Shown: in pieces, positions 8,064 through 14,432 of the stretch
Layout of the letters: the number at the start of each line of letters is the position of its first letter
Numbering within the stretch: position 1 is the first letter of the stretch
Assembly: GCA_002336675.1 (NCBI GenBank)
Contig: DDEI01000040.1
Location: 1-22,454, forward strand
Direction: 5' to 3'
DNA: 22,454 bases
Origin: Flavobacteriales bacterium UBA1958
GTDB taxonomy: Bacteria > Bacteroidota > Bacteroidia > Flavobacteriales_D > Sanyastnellaceae
The notes under the pieces: generated by a model
The model's input: the letters and a program-made list of their open reading frames with translations, nothing else
What the model was told of the DNA's origin: nothing
Database searches by the model: none
Program-made: the position numbers and the translations under genes

Positions 8064-8492
8064 TTATTCCTCTTCCTCAGGAGAGACCTCTTCTGAAGCC
8101 ACCTCAGCACCTAATATGATTAAACCATGTTCATGCAGGTTATTATACCAATTAAAGATCTTCTTTAGATCAGAAGTATAAACTCTTTCCTGATCGAAAT
8201 CAGGAAGCACCTCTCTCATGTAACTTTTCAACTCTTCAGATGATGCTTTGGCAGTTATGGCTTTTCCTCCATTTTCCTTTTCGGCTATTAACGTGAACAC
8301 CTTTTTAAGAGGAATATCCTCTTCATATGTATAGACGCTTATATCTTCTAACGCACTAATTTTATTAGCAGAATAGACTGGTGTTTTCTTTCCATCTGTC
8401 AATGACTCCACTATTAAACTACTCTTGTTTTGGCCTACTGTTTTGTATAGTCCTGGCTTCCCTGTAATAGCAAGCAAATCTTTTAAATCCAT
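8064..8492 (-). CDS. DUF5606-family protein
   Basis: A 142-residue protein conserved in Bacteroidota but without a known function. It begins MDLKDLLAITGKPGLYKTVG, the characteristic start of the family, and has two small domains: a beta-rich N-terminal part (about 1-70) and a helical C-terminal part ending in an acidic tail (SEEVSPEEEE). No catalytic motif is visible. Middle gene of a minus-strand set: 27 bp after the HsdR_N-like gene and 16 bp before the peptidase. A -7 box and dyad in front of it suggest it also has its own promoter. Confidence 0.8.
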   Translation of the reverse strand: MDLKDLLAITGKPGLYKTVGQNKSSLIVESLTDGKKTPVYSANKISALEDISVYTYEEDIPLKKVFTLIAEKENGGKAITAKASSEELKSYMREVLPDFDQERVYTSDLKKIFNWYNNLHEHGLIILGAEVASEEVSPEEEE

Positions 8493-8514
8493 AAATCTTT
8501 GTATTGTTGCGTTG

Positions 8515-8522
8515 CAAATCTA
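8515..8522 (-). promoter_or_regulatory. Candidate -7 element with TTGC-N3-GCAA dyad before the DUF5606 gene
   Basis: Minus strand reads TAGATTTG, an exact TAnnTTTG match, continuing into TTGC AAC GCAA, a 4+4 dyad. It overlaps the stop of the upstream gene, and the predicted start site (~8508) gives a leader of about 16 nt. No -33 box was found. Confidence 0.45.
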
Positions 8523-8987
8523 ACACTTAACCTCTTTATAAGCCGGTATATTGTTTAAATGTGAAATGGCTTTGCTTTCCAAATTGACCTCAGCGCAGTA
8601 ATGTTTCATCCCATTTGTAATCACTAGATAAGGAACTTTAAGGCTAAGATTGTATCGAGCAGCTTGATCAAAAACAGATGCGTCAAGATCTATTCTAGCC
8701 GATTTACACTCTATCAACACTTTCATTTCTCCACTCGCATTATAAGTAACAATATCAAATCGTTTTTTGAGATTATTCACTAATATCTGCTTTTCTACTT
8801 TCATTAAACTCAGCGGATAACCCAATTTTTTATACAGGAAGTAAATGAAATGTTGTCTAACCCATTCTTCAGGAGTTAGAATTATTTTCTTTTTTCTAAC
8901 AAGACACTGAACCTTTAAGACACCCTCTACCCTTGCTAACTCTAAAGGTGTTTCCGGTAAGTTTAAAACGGGTAAAGCGTCATTCAT
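8520..8987 (-). CDS. Stand-alone HsdR N-terminal-type nuclease domain protein
   Basis: A 155-residue protein matching the N-terminal nuclease domain of type I restriction R subunits, but with no helicase or other Hsd subunit. PD-(D/E)xK residues are all present: D78 (KKRFDIV), E93 and K95 (LIECKS), and a QxxxY motif, Q108-Y112 (QAARY). So the nuclease site looks intact. It is divergent from the AMP nucleosidase-holA pair. In Bacteroidota such solitary proteins are widespread and commonly chromosomal, so a DNA repair or maintenance role is as likely as restriction. ATG start at 8987. Confidence 0.8.
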   Translation of the reverse strand: MNDALPVLNLPETPLELARVEGVLKVQCLVRKKKIILTPEEWVRQHFIYFLYKKLGYPLSLMKVEKQILVNNLKKRFDIVTYNASGEMKVLIECKSARIDLDASVFDQAARYNLSLKVPYLVITNGMKHYCAEVNLESKAISHLNNIPAYKEVKC

Positions 8988-9003
8988 AACTTTGTCTAAT
9001 TAT

Positions 9004-9017
9004 GTTCAATTTTGAAC
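9004..9017. promoter_or_regulatory. Short dyad in the divergent intergenic region
   Basis: GTTCAA-TT-TTGAAC: perfect 6-bp arms around a 2-bp centre, lying between the divergent starts at 8987 and 9042. Placement and symmetry suit an operator shared by both genes, but an AT-rich chance dyad is possible. Confidence 0.3.
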
Positions 9018-9041
9018 GCTAATTTAGCATCTTTGGAGTCT

Positions 9042-9815
9042 ATGAAAACAAAACAAGAAATAGTGAACAATTGGCTGCCCAGATATACAGGGGTGGAATT
9101 AAAGGATTTCGGTAGCTATATCTTACTGACTAACTTTAATAAATATGTAGATCAGTTTGCTGAAAAATACAAAGTGGAGGTGAAAGGCCTTACTAAAGCT
9201 ATGCCTAGCGCTACCGCTGAGGACATTACCATCATTAACTTCGGTATGGGAAGTCCTAATGCCGCTACTATTATGGATTTATTATCTGCTATAAAACCTG
9301 AAGCAGTTCTTTTCTTAGGGAAATGTGGCGGGCTGAAAAAAAGAAATAAACTTGGTGATTTCATTCTTCCTTTAGCTGGTATTAGAGGAGAAGGAACATC
9401 CAACGATTATATGCCTAAAGCCGTTCCAGCATTGCCTTCTTTTGCATTGCAACGCGCGGTCTCTTCAACCATCCGTGACTTCGAGAAAGATTACTGGACA
9501 GGAACAATTTACACCACCAACAGAAGAGTTTGGGAGCATGATGATAAATTCAAAAAGTATCTGAGAGAACTAAGAGCTACAGCTATAGACATGGAAACGG
9601 CTACTCTTTATGTAGCTGGTTTTGCTAATAAAATACCTGTAGGAGCGCTACTTTTAGTTAGCGACCAGCCGATGATTCCTCAAGGGGTGAAAACGAGTGA
9701 GAGTGATAAAGGAGTTACCGCGAACTATGTAAGTGACCACCTAGAAATAGGAATAAAATCTCTTCAAGAAATAAAGAATAACGGACGATCTGTAAGGCAC
9801 CTTAGATTTAGGTAA
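9042..9815 (+). CDS. amn: AMP nucleosidase, short form
   Basis: Splits AMP into adenine and ribose 5-phosphate in the cytoplasm. It belongs to the purine nucleoside phosphorylase fold: nucleobase/phosphate loops INFGMGSPNAA and LFLGKCGGLKKR, the Met-Glu of IDMETATLYVAGF that binds ribose, and the Asp in LLLVSDQPM. At 257 residues it lacks the N-terminal regulatory domain of the E. coli enzyme. Start chosen at ATG 9042 (MKTKQEIVNNWLPRYTG, a typical family start); the open frame goes back to a TTG at 9012 that falls inside the dyad. Its TAA overlaps the holA ATG by one base (TAATG), so the two are translationally coupled. Confidence 0.9.
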   Translation: MKTKQEIVNNWLPRYTGVELKDFGSYILLTNFNKYVDQFAEKYKVEVKGLTKAMPSATAEDITIINFGMGSPNAATIMDLLSAIKPEAVLFLGKCGGLKKRNKLGDFILPLAGIRGEGTSNDYMPKAVPALPSFALQRAVSSTIRDFEKDYWTGTIYTTNRRVWEHDDKFKKYLRELRATAIDMETATLYVAGFANKIPVGALLLVSDQPMIPQGVKTSESDKGVTANYVSDHLEIGIKSLQEIKNNGRSVRHLRFR

Positions 9816-10834
9816 TGAACGAGTTAAATATTTTAAAATCACTCAAGAACAGGGACTACAAGCCTGTATACTTTCTTACTGGAGAAGAGTCTTATTATAT
9901 AGATAAAATTTCAGATTACATAGAAGACAATGTGCTAGCCGAGGGAGAAAGAGATTTTAATCTATCAATATTTTATGGAGGAGACTCCTCTATAGATGAA
10001 ATCATCTCTTCTGCGAAAAGGTTTCCAATGATGTCTGAAAGGCAAGTGATAATCATCAAAGAAGCTCAGGCGCTTAAAGATTGGAAAACTAAAAACAAAA
10101 CAGACTTACTGGAAAAGTACTTAGTAGCGCCATTAGAATCAACTATTCTCGTTTTTCAGCATAAGCATAAATCCTTAGATGGCAGAAGTCAAATAGCTAA
10201 GGCCATAAAAGCCAGCTCAGTTTATTACGAGAGTAAAAAACTTAGCGAATACAAAATTCCTAACTGGATAACAGATTACGTAAAATCTAAGAACAGAAAT
10301 ATAGACACAACCACATCTGCGTTGCTCACAGAATACCTAGGAAATGATCTTAATAAAATAGTAAACGCTTTAGAAAAGCTCCTAATTCTAGTAAAAGAAA
10401 ATGAACAAATCACCTCTCTTCATGTAGAGAAGAATATAGGCATAAGTAAGGATTATACTATTTTCGAATTTCAGAAAGCACTCGGAGCTAAAAACATTCT
10501 ACAAGCGAATAAAATTATAAATTACTACTCAGCTAATCCTAAAGCATACCCTTTACCGATGCTCCTGCCCACTCTTTATAAATATTTCACAAGACTGATT
10601 AAACTTCACAGACTTCCGCCAGGAGAAAATGCAGCGCAATTTTTAGGAGTCAGTCCATACGGCTTAAATGACTTCAGCCTAGCCAAGAGAAATTATAACG
10701 CGGGAAGTTTGGCTAGGATTATAGGACACCTCAGAAAAGCCGATACCATGTCTAAAGGTATAAACAACCCGAGCACAACAACGGAACAAATTCTAAAAGA
10801 GCTGACTTATAAAATACTTCACGACCCTAAATAG
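9815..10834 (+). CDS. holA: DNA polymerase III subunit delta
   Basis: Clamp-loader subunit that opens the sliding clamp, working with DnaX (3268-4980). The 339-residue product has the expected start, PVYFLTGEESYYIDKISDYI, where a degenerate P-loop region would be, then a Walker-B-like strand and the three-domain helical layout (collar domain in the last ~120 residues, HLRKADTMSKGINN). Length fits the family. The start overlaps the amn stop by one base. In many Bacteroidota holA lies beside an HsdR_N-type gene, as it does here (through amn). Confidence 0.92.
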   Translation: MNELNILKSLKNRDYKPVYFLTGEESYYIDKISDYIEDNVLAEGERDFNLSIFYGGDSSIDEIISSAKRFPMMSERQVIIIKEAQALKDWKTKNKTDLLEKYLVAPLESTILVFQHKHKSLDGRSQIAKAIKASSVYYESKKLSEYKIPNWITDYVKSKNRNIDTTTSALLTEYLGNDLNKIVNALEKLLILVKENEQITSLHVEKNIGISKDYTIFEFQKALGAKNILQANKIINYYSANPKAYPLPMLLPTLYKYFTRLIKLHRLPPGENAAQFLGVSPYGLNDFSLAKRNYNAGSLARIIGHLRKADTMSKGINNPSTTTEQILKELTYKILHDPK

Positions 10835-10917
10835 TCCGTATTTTTTCAGATATTCGCATGAGAAGCAAGGAATGGCCCGACCATTATACTGGCACCGACA
10901 CTTAAAAGAGAATAGAC

Positions 10918-12114
10918 ATGAAATATTTAAAGAGATATCTTCTCATGATATGTATGGCATTCATCCTTACAAACTCAGCTTTTACACAAGACAAAAAAGA
11001 AGTTTCAGATAGTGTACAGGAAGAAAAAAACTTAATCAATAATGGATCTTTCGAACTGGCTAATACTGATGGAATGAAAAAGACAGAGAATTTTGATTAT
11101 CATTTAGATGATTGGTTTTCAGTAACTTATTCAAAAGCAGACTTGTTTAGCGAATCTGCTAAGTCTGAATTACTTCGAATTCCTGAAAATGCCTATGGAA
11201 AACAAGAATCTATAGACGGAAGTAATTACGCTGGATTCAGGGCATATACTAAAGACTCTAAAAAACCGAGGACATACATTGGAAGAACTTTACTGAAGCA
11301 GATGGAAAAGAATAAAGCATACTGTATTAAAGCACGAGTAAGCCTCGCAGATTTATCTAAATATGCAGTTAACAGTATCGGAGTTTACGTTTCTAAGAAT
11401 AAAGTTCAAAAAGTAGATTCAAAATCAATAATAGAACCTTCTTTTCAGATTAAAAACACATTAAACCCTGTCATTAATGAGAGAGAAGGATGGACTACTA
11501 TATGTGGGACATACACTGCGAATGGTGGAGAAGGAGCTATTATAATAGGATGTTTTGATGAAGATAAAAATCTAAAAATAGAAAAACTTAACAAACCCAG
11601 AGGGTTTACAGCGACCCAGTCTTTAGATGCATATTACTACCTGGAAAATGTTGAAGTAGACGAAATAGTAGCCGCATCTCAGTGTGAATGTGGAAATAGC
11701 GGAGTTCAAGAAGAAGTGATCTACTCTCCTTCTTATGTGGTTTTTGATGAATTAACTGATGAAGAAAAGATTTCTAAAAGCACGATTTATTTCGCTCAAG
11801 AGTCTGCCAGAATTAATTCAGTTGCTAAAAGAGACTTGAAAAATTTAATCGCTTACCTAAAAGAAAATCCATCTATAAAACTGAAGCTAACTGGCCACAT
11901 GGATTTAAATGAGTTTGATGAGTCTAAGGTAAAAGTCAGACTTTCTGATTTAGGTGCTATGCGAGCTACTTCTCTAAAAAATTACTTTGTATCTGAAGGT
12001 TTGGAAGAGTCGAGATTTACTTCTAAAGACAAAGCCGCAAGCGCTCCTCTTTCTAAACACAAAACACCAATGCAATTGGCTAAAAACAGAAGAGTAGAAT
12101 TCTCTGTGGAGTAG
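10918..12114 (+). CDS. OmpA-domain outer-membrane protein with an N-terminal beta-rich domain
   Basis: Exported protein of 398 residues. Signal peptide MKYLKRYLLMICMAFILTNS, cleaved near AFTQ. The first domain (about 35-250) opens with LINNGSFE, a pattern of carbohydrate-binding-like beta-sandwich domains in Bacteroidota, and has the Cys pair QCECGN at about 255-259. The C-terminal 110 residues are an OmpA-like peptidoglycan-binding domain: STIYFAQESARINSVAKRDL, KLTGHMD, SDLGAMRATSLKNYF and NRRVEF. It probably ties an outer-membrane or surface component to the cell wall. The ligand is not known. Plain ATG start; hairpin after the stop. Confidence 0.82.
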   Translation: MKYLKRYLLMICMAFILTNSAFTQDKKEVSDSVQEEKNLINNGSFELANTDGMKKTENFDYHLDDWFSVTYSKADLFSESAKSELLRIPENAYGKQESIDGSNYAGFRAYTKDSKKPRTYIGRTLLKQMEKNKAYCIKARVSLADLSKYAVNSIGVYVSKNKVQKVDSKSIIEPSFQIKNTLNPVINEREGWTTICGTYTANGGEGAIIIGCFDEDKNLKIEKLNKPRGFTATQSLDAYYYLENVEVDEIVAASQCECGNSGVQEEVIYSPSYVVFDELTDEEKISKSTIYFAQESARINSVAKRDLKNLIAYLKENPSIKLKLTGHMDLNEFDESKVKVRLSDLGAMRATSLKNYFVSEGLEESRFTSKDKAASAPLSKHKTPMQLAKNRRVEFSVE

Positions 12115-12139
12115 TAGGGTTAATAAATTAAATACTTAA

Positions 12140-12164
12140 GCCCTCAAGTTGAACCTTTGAGGGC
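12140..12164. terminator. Hairpin after the OmpA-domain gene
   Basis: GCCCTCAA (12140-12147) and TTGAGGGC (12157-12164) make a perfect 8-bp stem with a 9-base loop, 25 bp after the stop. There is no T-run on the plus strand; on the minus strand the tail is AT-rich. Its right arm runs into the attC-like site. Confidence 0.5.
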
Positions 12165-12229
12165 CTAACAATGTGTATAGTGTATAGCACCCTAAGGGAT
12201 ACTACGACACCATACACGGAACGTTGTGC
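12163..12229 (+). other. Integron attC-like recombination site
   Basis: A 67-bp imperfect dyad between a 7-mer GCCTAAC (12163-12169, form RYYYAAC) and GTTGTGC (12223-12229, near GTTRRRY). Inside, GTGTATAGTGT (12173-12183) is mirrored by ACACCATACAC (12207-12217), and CCCT-A-AGGG (12190-12198) forms the central hairpin. Size, end boxes and inner arms fit an attC site of a gene cassette. The right box deviates at one purine position, and no integrase gene is in the window. Confidence 0.45.
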
Positions 12230-12240
12230 GTCATATGACG
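12229..12240. repeat. Perfect 12-bp palindrome
   Basis: CGTCATATGACG, starting at the last base of the right attC-like box and ending 14 bp before the propeller lipoprotein start. It could be an operator or part of the recombination site. Confidence 0.4.
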
Positions 12241-12254
12241 AATGAAAAACACTC

Positions 12255-12716
12255 ATGATAAAAATTAAATTATTTACTGCCATAGCTTTGTCGCTCATTC
12301 TAAATTCTTGCAATGGACAAAAAAACAAGAATAAGATAAACCAATCTATAAACTCAGAAAAGAAATTAGAAGATAGTAAACCAAATACATACAATACTAA
12401 AAACTCTTTGTTTTATTCGGATATTAATAATCAAATTAGTCAAGTTGTAAGGACAATTTTTCAAGATAGCAAAGGTGACATTTGGTTTGGAGGAGAAGGT
12501 GGTGCTTTTAGATTTTCCAATAAATCGCTTACTCATATTGACGGTATAAAAAGTAAATCAGGGGAAAAAGTTATAGTAAAAGATATTGCGGAAGACAATG
12601 ATGGGAAAATCTGGATTGGACATACGGATGGGATTAGTAGTATTGACGGAGAAAAAGTGACAGATTATTACGAATCTGACGGATTAATAAGCGATGATGT
12701 ATGGTCAATTTTTTAG
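12255..12716 (+). CDS. Truncated two-component-regulator-type propeller lipoprotein
   Basis: A 153-residue lipoprotein fragment. The signal peptide ends in a lipobox (ALSLILNSC, Cys 19). After a low-complexity Lys/Asn linker come two propeller blades of the Reg_prop type: VVRTIFQDSKGDIWFGGEGG and VKDIAEDNDGKIWIGHTDG. A third blade begins at DDVWSIF, where intact relatives would continue with another D-S-K-G-x-I-W-I-G repeat, but a stop follows at once. Full-length relatives have many more blades. The sequence after the stop codes, in another frame, for the end of an unrelated protein, so this is the 5' half of a chimera. ATG start 25 bp after the attC-like site. Confidence 0.6.
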   Translation: MIKIKLFTAIALSLILNSCNGQKNKNKINQSINSEKKLEDSKPNTYNTKNSLFYSDINNQISQVVRTIFQDSKGDIWFGGEGGAFRFSNKSLTHIDGIKSKSGEKVIVKDIAEDNDGKIWIGHTDGISSIDGEKVTDYYESDGLISDDVWSIF

Positions 12717-12918
12717 AGATTGGAGAATGCCAACCAACACTGAAAGGAATGAATTGTATATTCAGCAAATAGCAATCGGTGGTTTTGGCGGTGACTACTA
12801 TTGGAGTTCTACGGAGAACTCGGCCAGTGAAGCGTTCTTTCAAGATTTCTCCACTGGTTCTCAGTTCGGTTACCTTAAGAGCAACATTAGCAATGTGCGT
12901 GCTGTACGGGAATTCTAA
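12712..12918 (+). pseudogene. C-terminal fragment of a DUF1566 (Lcl_C) protein
   Basis: Frame 12694-12918 codes for RDWRMPTNTERNELY, then IGGFGGDYYWSSTENSA, then SNVRAVREF. This is the conserved C-terminal core of the Lcl_C/DUF1566 family (DWRLPT...YWSSTE...VRAVR). Intact proteins are much longer and exported. Here nothing of the N-terminal part is left: the homology starts right where the propeller gene stops, and the frame is +1 relative to that gene. The ATG codons at 12694/12697 belong to the propeller gene's sequence. It is therefore best read as a gene fragment, not a functional gene. Confidence 0.65.
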
Positions 12919-12987
12919 TTCCAAACTCTAAAAAAGCGATTTATTAAACTGTCAAATGACATTCAAAATAATTAGGGAGAAAACCTG

Positions 12988-14343
12988 CTAAACCTCAGAA
13001 GAACTAGTTACTTCGTTTTTAGGGACCCTAAGCAATAAAAGTACTCCCAAAACAAAGAAGACCACTAGCGAAACTAAAGATAACCTCATCCCACTTAAAG
13101 CAGTATCTGACACACCAGAATTCATAGTACCCACTTCTTCCAAATAAGCGAACATAAAAAGACCGATAGCTAGACCTATTTTCTCAGAAACATCGTAAAA
13201 ACTAAAATAGGAAGCTGTATCCTTAACTTCAGGAATAAACTTAGAAAAAGTAGACCTTGATAAAGACTGAATCCCACCCATAACAAAACCTACGATGGCT
13301 GCCATTACATAAAATTCGGTGGGTGAATGAATGAAAATAGCGCCTACACATAAAAAAGCCCAAAAAATATTAACTATCACTAAAGCCTTTACGTTGCCCC
13401 ATTTGGCACTCATTCTGCTCATAACATAAGCCCCTGGGATAGCTATCAACTGAATTAGCATTATACTAATAATTAATCCATTAGTTTTAGATGTATCATC
13501 CAGCCAGTCTATTTCCTTAGCCGCAAAATAAGCTGCTACCAACATCACCGTTTGAACACCCATAGAGTAAACGAAAAATGCTTGAATGTATCTTTTAAGC
13601 CTTACCGTACTCTTCACCATCTGCCATACATACTTCAACTCTCTAAAACCTTTAACTAAAATTTTGGCATCCATTAAAGCCTTTGATTTGCCGGCTGGAA
13701 GCACATAAAGAGAATATTGGGTAAATACAAGCCACCATAAACCAGTCATTACAAAAGCCCATTTAATTTCCATTATCTTCCCTAAATATAATCCTAGAAT
13801 AGTAGCAAGGAGAATCACACTCCCCACATAGCCAAATGAAAAGCCTTTAGCTGAAAGTTTATCGTGCTCTTCGGAAGAAGCTATTTCAGGCAAGTATGAA
13901 TTATAAAAAACGATTGACAACCAAAACCCAATTTGGGCCATTATGTACAACAAGATAGTAGCGAAGAGGCCACTAGTAGCACTGGCATCAAAGAAAAACA
14001 AACCCATGCACGACACTGCACCTATTGTCGAAAACAACCTCAGAAAAAATCTTTTTCTACCTAAATAATCCGCCACACCAGTAAACATAGGCATCAATAA
14101 AGAAATAATCACAAACCCTATAGCTCCTGTATAACCTATTAAAGCAGTATTTACAAATTCTCTTCCTAGAAACTCTACTGTATTAGAAATAGTCTCGACC
14201 CCATCTATGAGAATAGTTTTTTTAGTTGAGGCCTCATAATAAATCGGAAATATCGCTGAGGTAATAACTAGAGAATATACACTGTTAGCCCAATCATACA
14301 TAGCCCATGCATTCTGAGTGGTTTTCTTGGAGTAGGTCTTCAT
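12988..14343 (-). CDS. MFS transporter, Atg22/UMF1 type
   Basis: Inner-membrane protein of 451 residues with about 12 hydrophobic segments. The opening WAMYDWANSVYSLVITSAIF is the hallmark of the UMF1 branch of MFS transporters, related to the yeast vacuolar effluxer Atg22. A MFS loop motif appears as GVADYLGRKRFF between segments 2 and 3. Amino-acid or peptide export is known for Atg22; the bacterial substrate is not known. It is divergent from lhgO, and the shared 89-bp gap holds a symmetric promoter-like element. Confidence 0.85.
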   Translation of the reverse strand: MKTYSKKTTQNAWAMYDWANSVYSLVITSAIFPIYYEASTKKTILIDGVETISNTVEFLGREFVNTALIGYTGAIGFVIISLLMPMFTGVADYLGRKRFFLRLFSTIGAVSCMGLFFFDASATSGLFATILLYIMAQIGFWLSIVFYNSYLPEIASSEEHDKLSAKGFSFGYVGSVILLATILGLYLGKIMEIKWAFVMTGLWWLVFTQYSLYVLPAGKSKALMDAKILVKGFRELKYVWQMVKSTVRLKRYIQAFFVYSMGVQTVMLVAAYFAAKEIDWLDDTSKTNGLIISIMLIQLIAIPGAYVMSRMSAKWGNVKALVIVNIFWAFLCVGAIFIHSPTEFYVMAAIVGFVMGGIQSLSRSTFSKFIPEVKDTASYFSFYDVSEKIGLAIGLFMFAYLEEVGTMNSGVSDTALSGMRLSLVSLVVFFVLGVLLLLRVPKNEVTSSSEV

Positions 14344-14402
14344 GTGGGGTGAAAGTTATAATAAGGTGTTTAATTCACCAAATTAGAAGGTAGTAAAAGC
14401 TT

Positions 14403-14423
14403 TAAATTTGCGGTGCAAATTTA
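14403..14423. promoter_or_regulatory. Symmetric element with a -7 box on each strand
   Basis: Arms TAAATTTGC (14403-14411) and GCAAATTTA (14415-14423) are perfect inverted repeats around GGT. Each arm contains an exact TAnnTTTG match, one per strand (TAAATTTG both times). The plus copy would start lhgO with a leader of about 15 nt, the minus copy would start the MFS gene with about 66 nt. It can also be read as an operator. No -33 boxes are evident. Confidence 0.5.
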
Positions 14424-14432
14424 TTTTCTGCA

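Noticed and set aside
8520..8987. Type I restriction-modification locus
   Set aside because: Only an HsdR N-terminal-type domain is present; no HsdM, HsdS or helicase part.
10890..10906. Second sigma-54-like site before the OmpA-domain gene (TGGCAC)
   Set aside because: The -24 half is good, but the -12 half reads CTTA instead of TTGC.
13403..13418. Strong sigma-54 match (TTGGCAC-N5-CTGC) on the plus strand
   Set aside because: It lies inside the MFS gene on the antisense strand, with no gene downstream in that direction; probably a chance result of the coding sequence.
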